Below are positions 1 through 7,702 of a stretch of DNA of 8,036 nucleotides, piece by piece. Under the pieces are notes generated by a model. The model had not been told where the DNA came from. It saw only the letters and a list, made by a program, of their open reading frames with translations, and did no database searches. Both the position numbers and the translations under genes were made by a program. Source of the stretch: an uncultured Porphyromonas sp. (GTDB lineage Bacteria > Bacteroidota > Bacteroidia > Bacteroidales > Porphyromonadaceae); NCBI GenBank assembly GCA_900546675.1, contig URDQ01000073.1, forward strand, positions 1 through 8,036, given 5' to 3'. Position 1 is the stretch's first letter. Every line of letters starts with the position of its first letter.

Positions 1-61
1 TCAGAAGCTCGATGAAACCAATTCAGTTGCATTTGATAGTTGAATCTACACTCTAGTAGAA

Positions 62-95
62 TTAGTGGCTAGGTGGTGAAAAAGTCGTACCTTTG
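62..95 (+). promoter_or_regulatory. Candidate Bacteroidetes-type promoter for the nfnA-led run
   Basis: TACCTTTG at 88-95 matches the Bacteroidetes -7 element TAnnTTTG exactly. The -33 element is poor: the nearest candidate is TTAG at 62-65, about 22 bases upstream, rather than TTTG. Transcription would begin near base 101-104 and leave a leader of about 60 bases before the nfnA ATG at 164. A small inverted repeat, TACCT (104-108) and AGGTA (111-115), would sit at the very 5' end of that RNA, but its loop is too short for more than a 4-bp stem. The rest of 1-163 shows no gene I can support. The call rests on the -7 box and its position. Confidence 0.5.
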
Positions 96-163
96 GCAAT
101 ACCTACCTCTAGGTACCCTATCGAGACCATTCTTGATTAGCATATATCATATCACACAACGCT

Positions 164-949
164 ATGAATCGTATAGTCAGTAAGACTTTTCTCTCCGAAA
201 AAGTAGCCAAGCTGGTTGTCGAGGCACCTTTGATTGCCAAGTCACGCCGTGCTGGACACTTTGTCATCGTACGTGTCACCGACCATAGTGAGCGCGTACC
301 CTACACTATTGCCGATGCTGATGTAGATGCCGGCACAATCACGCTGATCGTTCAGGCGGTCGGTGAGTCCTCTCAGCGACTAGTCGCTCTAGAGGCAGGG
401 GATATGATCCACGACATCGTCGGCCCCCTAGGACAAGCCACTCACATTGAGAACTTCGGCACCGTAGTATGTGCTGGTGGTGGTGTCGGTATGGCACCGC
501 TCTACCCTATCGCCCGAGCTCTCAAGGCTGCTGGCAATAAGGTGATAGTCGTCGCTGCAGCACGTACTAAGGAACTCATCATCCTAGAGAAGGAGTTCAG
601 AGAGTTTGCTGACGAGATCATCATCATGACCGATGACGGCTCCTATGGTACCAAGGGTCTCGTGACTGATGGTGTCGAGTCTGTCATCAAGCGTGAGAAG
701 GTAGACCTCTGCGTGACGATCGGACCAGCCATCATGATGAAGTTTGTCGCTCTGCTTACTAAGAAGTACGACATCCCCACCACCGCCTCACTCAATACCA
801 TTATGGTCGATGGCACTGGTATGTGCGGTGCTTGTCGTATCACCGTCGGTGGCAAGACACGCTTCGTATGCGTCGACGGACCTGAGTTTGACGCTCACCA
901 GGTAGACTTTGACGAGCTACTGATGCGTCTGAATACCTATAGAAAGTAA
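164..949 (+). CDS. nfnA: NfnA-type FAD/[2Fe-2S] ferredoxin-NADP reductase alpha subunit
   Basis: This 261-residue cytoplasmic flavoprotein belongs to the dihydroorotate dehydrogenase electron-transfer/sulfide dehydrogenase beta family. The following gene encodes the matching large subunit, which points to NfnA of the NADH-dependent reduced ferredoxin:NADP oxidoreductase. In that complex NfnA binds FAD, NAD(H) and a [2Fe-2S] cluster. Visible features: the FAD-binding RVPYT motif at residues 44-48, the nucleotide-binding GGGVGMAP at 105-112, MTDDGSYG at 155-162, and a C-terminal cluster site with D216, C221, C224 and C236 (DGTGMCGAC then FVCVDGPEFD). Characterised NfnA uses three cysteines and one aspartate, and that set is present here. 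The ATG at 164 fits the family N-terminus; there is no Shine-Dalgarno sequence, as is usual in Bacteroidetes. A PyrK role is less likely because the partner is not PyrD. Older annotation may call it sulfide dehydrogenase subunit B. Confidence 0.88.
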   Translation: MNRIVSKTFLSEKVAKLVVEAPLIAKSRRAGHFVIVRVTDHSERVPYTIADADVDAGTITLIVQAVGESSQRLVALEAGDMIHDIVGPLGQATHIENFGTVVCAGGGVGMAPLYPIARALKAAGNKVIVVAAARTKELIILEKEFREFADEIIIMTDDGSYGTKGLVTDGVESVIKREKVDLCVTIGPAIMMKFVALLTKKYDIPTTASLNTIMVDGTGMCGACRITVGGKTRFVCVDGPEFDAHQVDFDELLMRLNTYRK

Positions 950-980
950 TCGTATCACACTGAGCTAACCACATATTACA

Positions 981-2456
981 ATGTCAGAACAAAAGGATCT
1001 GATCACTGCTCGTCGCAACGAACCTTGGCGCGAGGAGCTTCGCAAGGCACATACCGGCAAGGAGCGTATGGCTATCCCTCGAGTCAAAATGACTGAGGTC
1101 GATCCACAAGAGCGTGCGCACAGTCTAACCAAGGAGGTCAACTGTGGCCTCACCGAGGCCGAGGCGCGTCAGGAGGCTATTCGCTGTCTCGACTGTGCCA
1201 ATCCCTCTTGTATGGAGGGCTGCCCCGTATCCATCAACATACCCTCATTTATTAAGAATGTAGAGCGTGGAGACTTTGCTGCAGCTGCTCACATCATCCG
1301 TGAGAGTAGCTCGCTGCCCGCTGTGTGCGGTCGTGTATGCCCTCAGGAGAAGCAGTGTGAGAAGCACTGTATCTACACGGAGAAGATGAAGCGCGATGCC
1401 GTTGCTATCGGCTATCTAGAGCGCTTTGTAGCAGACTATGAGCGAGAGAATGGGCTATACGAACTACCCGAGATGGCTCCCGCCAATGGGAAGAAGATTG
1501 CCGTCATCGGTAGTGGTCCTGCCGGACTCTCCTTCGCTGGCGATATGGCACGCTGGGGTTACGATGTGACCGTCTTCGAGGCTCTGCACGAGGTCGGTGG
1601 CGTGCTGAAGTATGGCATCCCCGAGTTCCGCCTTCCGCTACGCGTCGTCAATGCCGAGCTCAAGATCTTAGCGCAGATGGGCGTACACTTTGAGACTAAC
1701 GTCGTCGTAGGTCGTACGCTCTCTTATGAGCAGCTACAGGAGATGGGCTTCGTAGGCATCTTCGTGGGTAGTGGCGCTGGCTTGCCAAACTTTATGAATA
1801 TCCCTGGCGAAAACCTCGCCGGCGTCATGAGTTCCAATGAGTACCTCACCCGTGTCAACCTGATGGGTGCTGGCACCGAGGGTGCTGAGACACCTATCTA
1901 TAAGGGAGACGTGGTCGCTGTCATCGGAGGTGGTAACACCGCTATGGACTCAGTCCGTACGGCACTCCGTCTTGGAGCTAAGCGTGCTATGATCGTCTAT
2001 CGTCGTAGTGAGGAGGAGATGCCCGCACGTCGTGAAGAGATCCTGCATGCTAAGGCTGAGGGCGTCGAGTTCCTCACCCTACACAACCCCATCGAGTACG
2101 AAGGCAACGAAAAGGGCAAAGTGTGCCGTATGAAGCTGCAACGCATGGAGCTAGGCGACCCCACACCCGATGGCCGTCGCAAGCCAGTCCCCATACTGGG
2201 AGCTATCGACGAGGTAGATGTAGATGTCGTCGTCGTGAGCATCGGTGTCTCACCGAACCCACTCATACCACGTTCTTTCCAAGGTCTGGAAGTTTCGCCC
2301 AAGGGAACTGTCATCGTCAACGAGCAGAACCAAAGCTCTATCAATGAGGTCTACGCTGGTGGCGACATCGTCCGTGGTGGTGCCACAGTCATCCTCGCTA
2401 TGGGTGACGGACGCAAGGCTGCAGCCAATATGCACGCAGCTCTAAGCCAGCAGTAA
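981..2456 (+). CDS. nfnB: NfnB-type large subunit (GltD-like FAD/NADPH/[4Fe-4S] oxidoreductase)
   Basis: This 491-residue protein has the architecture of the glutamate synthase small subunit. Because it follows nfnA by 31 bases, it is best read as NfnB, the subunit holding NADPH, the bifurcating FAD and two [4Fe-4S] clusters. The N-terminal domain has C69, C72, C77, C81 and C116, C120, C126, C130. By analogy with dihydropyrimidine dehydrogenase, C69/C72/C77/C130 would hold one cluster and C81/C120/C126 plus E147 (in GYLERF) the other; E147 aligns with the glutamine ligand there and with the glutamate ligand reported for NfnB. FAD is bound through GSGPAG at 177-182 and AGGDIVRGG at 459-467. 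NADPH is bound through GGGNTAMD at 316-323 and YRRSEEEMPAR at 340-350, whose arginines suit the 2'-phosphate. Databases often label it glutamate synthase (gltA/gltD), but no large glutamate synthase subunit is adjacent. It is complete and shows no degraded motif. Confidence 0.87.
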   Translation: MSEQKDLITARRNEPWREELRKAHTGKERMAIPRVKMTEVDPQERAHSLTKEVNCGLTEAEARQEAIRCLDCANPSCMEGCPVSINIPSFIKNVERGDFAAAAHIIRESSSLPAVCGRVCPQEKQCEKHCIYTEKMKRDAVAIGYLERFVADYERENGLYELPEMAPANGKKIAVIGSGPAGLSFAGDMARWGYDVTVFEALHEVGGVLKYGIPEFRLPLRVVNAELKILAQMGVHFETNVVVGRTLSYEQLQEMGFVGIFVGSGAGLPNFMNIPGENLAGVMSSNEYLTRVNLMGAGTEGAETPIYKGDVVAVIGGGNTAMDSVRTALRLGAKRAMIVYRRSEEEMPARREEILHAKAEGVEFLTLHNPIEYEGNEKGKVCRMKLQRMELGDPTPDGRRKPVPILGAIDEVDVDVVVVSIGVSPNPLIPRSFQGLEVSPKGTVIVNEQNQSSINEVYAGGDIVRGGATVILAMGDGRKAAANMHAALSQQ

Positions 2457-2481
2457 CTCAGCACAGCCAGTAGCTCTGCCT

Positions 2482-5085
2482 ATGCTGGCGCGCATCATCC
2501 TACCCCTAGCCCTCGAGGAGGAGTACACTTATCGTGTACCCGAGGCGCTGTGTGAACAGGCGAGGGTCGGTATGCGTGTGCTAGTGCAGTTTGGCAGTAA
2601 GCGCTACTATTACGCTATCATATCTCAGCTGATCGAGGAGTCGGACAGACCTCTCGGTCAGCTGAAGTCTATTATAGCCCTACCCGATCGTGAGGCGATA
2701 GTGACCTCGAGAGAGATCGACCTCTGGCGCTGGGGAGCCGCCTATTATATCTGTTCGCTAGGAGCTTGGCTCACGACTGCTATACCGAGTAGCTACCTAC
2801 CCTCCAGTGAGACGCAAGTAGCCTGGCGAGAGCCTGACGAGACGGCCGATGGCGATCAAGCGACCGACTACAAAGCGACCGAGCTATCAGAAGCGATACG
2901 CTGTGAGCTGCTCTCCATGCGAGGGCATCAGGCCAAGGTGAGCAAGCTGGCGAAGCTCCTTGGCGACCACATCTACCCTGAGATAGACCGACTCCTGCAA
3001 GCTGGTGTACTCATCGGCAGCGAGTCTATACCACGTTACAGTCGCTCCGTGCAGGTCGGCTCGCCAGCTGTACAGTTGGCTGAGGAGCTATGCTCCGAGG
3101 AGGCACTCAGCGAGCTCGTCGAGAGCCTCTCCCGAGCCAAGGCGCAGCGAGCTATGGTAGAGCTACTGATAGACCTTCTCTACCAGCATGAGCTACCGCT
3201 TGACACGCCCCTATTCAGAGAGACACTCGTAGGGAGGGATAGCAATAAGCAGGCCACACTGCGTGCGCTCATCAAGCGGGGCGTACTACGAGAGACGGCG
3301 ACACTCTGCGATCCGCTCATACGCCCCACAGCGCAGCGCACCGCCTCAGCAGCCGGAGAGCAGCGACAGAGCCAGCTCTTCGAGAGTCTCATAGGCGAAA
3401 CGACCAAACCCGTACTCTACCAAGCTACAAGCAATGAAGAGCAAATAGAGCTAGTCGTATCGATGGTCGAGCAGATGCTCCAGCGCAACCCTGCAGCACA
3501 AGTAACTATATACGTGCCACAGCTCTTCCTCTTTGACCAAAGCCTACTCTACAGTGCTCTGCAGCAGCTAGCCAGAAGTGGCGGAGAGAGACGGCAGGCG
3601 ACGCCCTTTGACCTCGTCCTCTACAGCTCCTCCACGACAGACGCTGAGCGGATGGCGCTCCGTGCTAGACTCCTCGGGCTGACACACCGTGAGCGTGGAC
3701 TCATCGTCCTCACCTCTCGTATGGGCTGTCTTCTACCCCTCTCGCGCTGTGATCTAGTCATCGTCACCGATGAGGAGAGCAACCGCTACAAGCAGTCCGA
3801 GCCAGCCCCGCGCTATCATGCTCGTGACCTGACAGTCGTCGCCTGCAAGAGCAGTCAGACGCCCCTCTTACTGACTACCGTCGCCTCCTCTGCCGAGGCA
3901 CTATACAACGTAGAGCGTGGATACTACCGATCACTCAATCAGCCTGATACGCCAACCGCTACCACCCCCAGAGCGCCACGACCCTTCGAGCTGATCGACC
4001 TATCCCTACAGCGCAAGCAGGGCAAGCTCCCGTGGGGGCAAATGCTCTCCATCGAGCTACGCAAAGCTCTCCTAGAGCAGTGCCAGGCAGGACACAAAAG
4101 CATCCTCCTACTCAATCGTCGTGGCTACGCTCCGCACCTCGTCTGCAGACATTGTCAGAAGAGACTCCAGTGTCCCAACTGCGATGTAGGGCTAGTCTAC
4201 CACAAGTCCACACAGAGCGTCAGCTGTAGCTACTGCGGCTTCACAGCACCCGCTCCTCGCATCTGTCCCCATTGTCATCAGAGTGACCAGCTTCCCCTAG
4301 ATAAAACTGAAGTTGCGACAGACAACAGCCGAGGAGCCTTTAGCATACAGGGCTACGGTGTAGAGCGTATCGCTGAGGAGCTCATGCTCTTCATCCCGCT
4401 AGAGATCCCCGTCCTAGAGCTAAGCGCCTCGCAATACTATAATAAGGAGGCGCAGCAACGGATGCGCCAGCTCATACGCAGTGACGAGCCGGCTATACTA
4501 GTCGGCACCTCAAGCCTTATTTACCTAGATGCCATCCGTAATGTGGGACTCATTGGCTTGGCAAATTTAGACCAATTGATCGTGGGCGATGACTTCAGAG
4601 CCAACGAACGGGCCTATGCTGCACTCAAACGCTTCGGGAGTAACTATCCGACAGCACAACTCTACATACAGAGCTACCAGACCGACACCCCACTCCTCGA
4701 GAGCCTACAGGGCGGTGACACGGCAGAGCCTTATGGTATAGGCGAGCTAGCAGAGCGTGAGTACCTCCGCTTCCCCCCCTACGTACGCCTCATCTACGTT
4801 TACATACGAGGAGCCTCCGAGGGAGACGTCTGCTATACCGCAGCAGCACTATCACGCACTATGCAGGCCGAGCCGTTTCAGCCACTCTGGCAAGTCTCTG
4901 AGCCCAATGCCCCCTACGTCTCTTGGGTACGTATGCGCCATATTCGCTATATTTGCATCAAAATTCGCCCCTCTAGCCCTTGGCGGGAGGTGCGAAGACA
5001 AATTTCTCATATTATCTCCACGATACAGAAGAGCGCTATCCAAGCTCGCAGGGTGCAGATCTACTGCGATGTAGATCCACTCTAG
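2482..5085 (+). CDS. priA: PriA-family primosomal protein N' with degenerate helicase motifs
   Basis: PriA recognises stalled forks and loads the replicative helicase. This 867-residue protein keeps the family layout: a 3'-DNA-end binding domain (about 1-108; YRVP at 17-20, GMRVLVQFG at 30-38), winged-helix-like stretches (about 148-178, 254-272), a helicase core, an embedded zinc domain and a C-terminal domain (EREYLRFPPY at 758-767). All eight zinc cysteines are present: C555, C558, C564, C567, C582, C585, C595 and C598, just after NRRGYA. The ATPase is not intact. Where GVTGSGKT is expected there is YQATSNEEQI (313-322); DEEH reads DEES (430-433); SATPS reads TTVAS; GTQMxxKG reads GTSSLIYL (675-682); and QVAGRAGR is replaced around 716-724. 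YKQSEPAPRYHARD and FRANER survive. The reading frame is open throughout, so this is a conserved but probably helicase-dead PriA, not a pseudogene. It starts 25 bases after nfnB; this ATG fits the PriA N-terminus. Confidence 0.9.
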   Translation: MLARIILPLALEEEYTYRVPEALCEQARVGMRVLVQFGSKRYYYAIISQLIEESDRPLGQLKSIIALPDREAIVTSREIDLWRWGAAYYICSLGAWLTTAIPSSYLPSSETQVAWREPDETADGDQATDYKATELSEAIRCELLSMRGHQAKVSKLAKLLGDHIYPEIDRLLQAGVLIGSESIPRYSRSVQVGSPAVQLAEELCSEEALSELVESLSRAKAQRAMVELLIDLLYQHELPLDTPLFRETLVGRDSNKQATLRALIKRGVLRETATLCDPLIRPTAQRTASAAGEQRQSQLFESLIGETTKPVLYQATSNEEQIELVVSMVEQMLQRNPAAQVTIYVPQLFLFDQSLLYSALQQLARSGGERRQATPFDLVLYSSSTTDAERMALRARLLGLTHRERGLIVLTSRMGCLLPLSRCDLVIVTDEESNRYKQSEPAPRYHARDLTVVACKSSQTPLLLTTVASSAEALYNVERGYYRSLNQPDTPTATTPRAPRPFELIDLSLQRKQGKLPWGQMLSIELRKALLEQCQAGHKSILLLNRRGYAPHLVCRHCQKRLQCPNCDVGLVYHKSTQSVSCSYCGFTAPAPRICPHCHQSDQLPLDKTEVATDNSRGAFSIQGYGVERIAEELMLFIPLEIPVLELSASQYYNKEAQQRMRQLIRSDEPAILVGTSSLIYLDAIRNVGLIGLANLDQLIVGDDFRANERAYAALKRFGSNYPTAQLYIQSYQTDTPLLESLQGGDTAEPYGIGELAEREYLRFPPYVRLIYVYIRGASEGDVCYTAAALSRTMQAEPFQPLWQVSEPNAPYVSWVRMRHIRYICIKIRPSSPWREVRRQISHIISTIQKSAIQARRVQIYCDVDPL
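4922..4955 (+). promoter_or_regulatory. Candidate internal promoter in the 3' end of priA
   Basis: TATATTTG at 4948-4955 is an exact match to the Bacteroidetes TAnnTTTG -7 box. CTTG at 4922-4925 lies 22 bases upstream as a passable -33 element. It would drive the DUF3078 protein and tgt with a leader of about 200 bases. The box lies inside coding sequence (encoding YICI), so a chance match is quite possible. Confidence 0.3.
5058..5077 (+). repeat. 7-bp perfect inverted repeat at the priA 3' end
   Basis: GATCTAC at 5058-5064 and GTAGATC at 5071-5077 are perfect inverted copies separated by a 6-base loop (TGCGAT). It ends eight bases before the last base of the priA stop codon. No T-run follows, so it is not an intrinsic terminator. 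It could slow RNA decay or be a chance result of codon choice. Confidence 0.4.
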
Positions 5086-5169
5086 CACCACGACGAGCTA
5101 GTCGCTCAGCCTATCGTGCGGGATTGTGAGACTTTAGATTATACCCATTCGAGTTCCCTATAAGTATCC

Positions 5170-6555
5170 ATGCATCACTATCGCTTTTCCGTCATATTAT
5201 CACTCATCGTCCTTATCGGGTCATACCCCTTAGTAGCACAAGCAGATCACTCGACGAGCTACCAAAGCGAGGCTGACAGCGTCACAGCTCCCGTAGTCGA
5301 GCTTACGACCCTCAAGGTACAGTACCTCCTAGACCGCTCCAATCCCGTTGCTCCGCTACCCAAAGAGGTACTCCCCACCACCCTACTACTACAAGCTCCC
5401 CTCTCGTCAGCCGTGAGCGTCATCCCTACTACCCGGACACCTGAACTATCTATAGACCTAGCCCCCAGCTTAGTAAGCAAAAGCAATCCAATCGCCACAG
5501 CTCTGCACGGCGAAGAGCTACAGCTCCCACTCCTACAGCAATATTACGAGCGTAGCTTGCAAAGCGTCAATCAGCTCAAGCTTGCCTACCCCACACTGAT
5601 CTCTCGTCAGGAGGGGGACCTACTAGCACACCGCATAGATATAACCACCGTCGGGAGCTCGAGGCCCATCGTCGCAGCAGCTGTCGACACACCCTTTGCT
5701 GGAGTGGATGCGTCAGACCAGCTGCACGGGGTGTCGCTAGGTAGGAAGTATTGGTTCCCAGGCTTGGAGAGCAACATACAGTTTAGCCAAACCTATATCT
5801 CGCCCAACTGGCACAAAGGTGGTAACAGCGCCCTCGCACTTCATAGCAAGCAGCTCCTCCGCCTGAGCTATGAGAAAGACAAGGTCAACTGGCTCAACGA
5901 GCTAGAGTGGCGTCTCGGACTCAATGCCGAGATACGTGACTCGCTACAAGGGTACAACGTCTCTGACGACCTCCTCCGCCTACGCAGTAACCTAGGTATC
6001 AAAGCTTTCAAGGGGTGGTACTACTCACTAGACGTAGAGGCCCGCACACAAGCTTTCGAGCAGCGATCTGAAGATAAGACGGTGGTCTACTCCGCCTTTG
6101 CCTCGCCGCTTACGCTCACCGCTGGTCTCGGTATGAAGTGGGTCGTAGACAACAAGTCCAAGACACACTACGGTCGTCGCTTCCGACTCGATCTCAACAT
6201 CGCACCCCTAGCCTATGACTTCAAGTGGTCTGCTCGCAAGGATATAGATATGACCCGACACGGCTTTGAGGAGGGCAAAAACATCTACAGCGCCATCGGA
6301 TCTATGCTACGTGCCAATATGATCTGGGACTTCACTGACACCTTCGCTTGGGAGTCGCGACTCTACTACAATACCAGCTACAAGCGCGTTGAGACCGAGT
6401 TTGAGAACTCCCTCGTCTTCGCTTTCAGTCGCTACATCTCCACCCGTATCAACGTCCTGCTACGCTACGACGATGCCGTACCGATCACCCCTGAGAATAA
6501 ATCTCGCCTGCAGATCTACGAGATGCTGACCATCGGCTTCGACCTTAAGATTTAA
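5170..6555 (+). CDS. DUF3078-like outer-membrane beta-barrel protein
   Basis: This 461-residue protein begins with a signal peptide: residues 1-25 carry basic H/R residues, then a hydrophobic core (VILSLIVLIG), and end in AQA with likely cleavage before D26. Residues about 26-185 form a Pro/Ala/Leu-rich region that I cannot assign. From about 187 the sequence alternates aromatic and polar residues as in outer-membrane strands. It carries the DUF3078 hallmark, with FSQTYISPNWHKGGNS at 205-220 and LNELEWRLGLN at 242-252, and ends in an amphipathic strand (LTIGFDLKI). DUF3078 proteins are common in Bacteroidetes and have no established function; location in the outer membrane is inferred. It lies 84 bases after priA and 12 before tgt, so it is likely cotranscribed with tgt. 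The ATG at 5170 is chosen because it directly precedes the signal peptide. Confidence 0.75.
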   Translation: MHHYRFSVILSLIVLIGSYPLVAQADHSTSYQSEADSVTAPVVELTTLKVQYLLDRSNPVAPLPKEVLPTTLLLQAPLSSAVSVIPTTRTPELSIDLAPSLVSKSNPIATALHGEELQLPLLQQYYERSLQSVNQLKLAYPTLISRQEGDLLAHRIDITTVGSSRPIVAAAVDTPFAGVDASDQLHGVSLGRKYWFPGLESNIQFSQTYISPNWHKGGNSALALHSKQLLRLSYEKDKVNWLNELEWRLGLNAEIRDSLQGYNVSDDLLRLRSNLGIKAFKGWYYSLDVEARTQAFEQRSEDKTVVYSAFASPLTLTAGLGMKWVVDNKSKTHYGRRFRLDLNIAPLAYDFKWSARKDIDMTRHGFEEGKNIYSAIGSMLRANMIWDFTDTFAWESRLYYNTSYKRVETEFENSLVFAFSRYISTRINVLLRYDDAVPITPENKSRLQIYEMLTIGFDLKI

Positions 6556-6567
6556 TCGACAGACCTT

Positions 6568-7698
6568 ATGCAGTTTACCATAGACCACACCTGTCCCCAT
6601 AGCGATGCACGCACTGGAGTCATCAAGACCGCACACGGAGATATACAGACCCCCGTCTTTATGCCTGTGGGTACTGCGGGAGCCATCAAGGCGGTCACGA
6701 TGGAGCAGATGGAGCAGGAGACCGATGCACGAATCATCCTCGGCAATACCTACCACCTCTACCTGCGTCCTGGCATAGAGATACTCAAAGAGGTCGGAGG
6801 CCTGCACCGCTTCGGCACCTGGAGTAAGCCCATACTGACCGATAGTGGAGGCTACCAAGTCTTCTCGCTAGCTGCCATGCGACGCATCACGCCCGAAGGC
6901 GTCACCTTCGCCTCGCACATCGACGGCTCCAAGCACCTCTTCACACCCGAGCGGGTTATGGAGATAGAGCGCGCCATAGGAGCAGACATTATGATGGCCT
7001 TCGACGAGTGCTGCCCAGGAGATGCTAGCTACGCCTATGCCAAGCAGTCGCTAGACACCACCGAGCAGTGGCTCGACCGCTGCATCAAGCACCTCGAGCA
7101 TACCCCGCCTCTCTATGGTTACGAGCAGGCTCTCTTCCCGATTGTGCAGGGCTGTGTCTACCCCGACCTCAGGCGTCGAGCGGCTGAGCATATAGCCTCG
7201 CTAGGAACCCCAGGCAATGCCATCGGCGGACTAGCCGTCGGCGAACCTACCGACAAGATGTACGAGATGATCGAGCTGACCAATAGCATACTCCCCAAGG
7301 ATAAGCCACGCTACCTCATGGGCGTCGGCACCCCAGCCAACATACTCGAGGGCATCGCACGAGGAGTCGACATGTTTGACTGCATTATGCCCACACGCAA
7401 TGCTCGCAATGGTCAGCTCTTCACCTGGCAAGGCACGATCAACATACGCAATGCCAAGTGGCGCACTTGTCACGAGCCAATTGACACCGAGGGTACCGCA
7501 TCAACCGACCACCGCTATACCCGCGCTTACCTCTACCATCTCTTTAAGGCGCAGGAGATCACGGGGCTCACCCTGGCTAGTATCCACAACATCGCCTTCT
7601 ACCTCGACCTAGTCAACCAAGCGCACGACCACATCGTGGCAGGCGACTACACCGACTGGATGCGCAGCGTCCTGCCCGCCCTCACCCGCCGTCTCTAG
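6568..7698 (+). CDS. tgt: tRNA-guanine transglycosylase (Tgt)
   Basis: Tgt swaps guanine 34 of GUN-anticodon tRNAs for the queuosine precursor preQ1. This 376-residue protein has the full TIM-barrel motif set: TDSGGYQVFSL with general-base D92, FDEC with D146 and C148, VQG at 193-195, GGLAVGE at 220-226, and MFDCIMPTRNARNG with nucleophile D271. C148 and V224 match the bacterial preQ1-type pocket, whereas eukaryotic queuine enzymes carry Val and Gly there; some bacteria do salvage queuine, so this is suggestive only. Unusually, the CxCxxC zinc ligands are missing: aligned without gaps to Escherichia coli Tgt, C302, C304 and C307 become G309, A311 and D314, while the histidine ligand is kept as H340. 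The surrounding RYTRAYLYHLF and the C-terminus are intact, so the gene is not decayed. It starts 12 bases after the DUF3078 gene. Confidence 0.95.
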   Translation: MQFTIDHTCPHSDARTGVIKTAHGDIQTPVFMPVGTAGAIKAVTMEQMEQETDARIILGNTYHLYLRPGIEILKEVGGLHRFGTWSKPILTDSGGYQVFSLAAMRRITPEGVTFASHIDGSKHLFTPERVMEIERAIGADIMMAFDECCPGDASYAYAKQSLDTTEQWLDRCIKHLEHTPPLYGYEQALFPIVQGCVYPDLRRRAAEHIASLGTPGNAIGGLAVGEPTDKMYEMIELTNSILPKDKPRYLMGVGTPANILEGIARGVDMFDCIMPTRNARNGQLFTWQGTINIRNAKWRTCHEPIDTEGTASTDHRYTRAYLYHLFKAQEITGLTLASIHNIAFYLDLVNQAHDHIVAGDYTDWMRSVLPALTRRL

Positions 7699-7702
7699 TC
7701 CG

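Noticed and set aside
1997..2344. Minus-strand open frame of 115 codons inside nfnB
   Set aside because: It is fully antisense to strong NfnB motifs, and its Ser/Thr/Arg-rich low-complexity translation is typical of a shadow frame.
981..2456. Annotation as glutamate synthase small subunit (gltD)
   Set aside because: The protein fold matches, but no large glutamate synthase subunit is nearby and the adjacent partner is NfnA-type.
2858..2882. Direct repeat AAGCGACCGA with 15-base period inside priA
   Set aside because: It is an in-frame micro-duplication in the variable linker after the N-terminal domain; short and without evidence of function.
2482..5085. PriA as a pseudogene
   Set aside because: The helicase motifs are lost, but there is no frameshift or stop in 867 codons, and the zinc cysteines and flanking conserved motifs remain, which points to selection on the protein.
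5091..5104. Hairpin CGAC/GTCG just after the priA stop
   Set aside because: Only four base pairs with no T-run; too weak to call a terminator.
6460..6858. Minus-strand open frame of 132 codons spanning the DUF3078/tgt junction
   Set aside because: It lies antisense to two well-supported genes, resembles no known family, and is readily explained by the G+C-rich codon pattern of the plus-strand genes.
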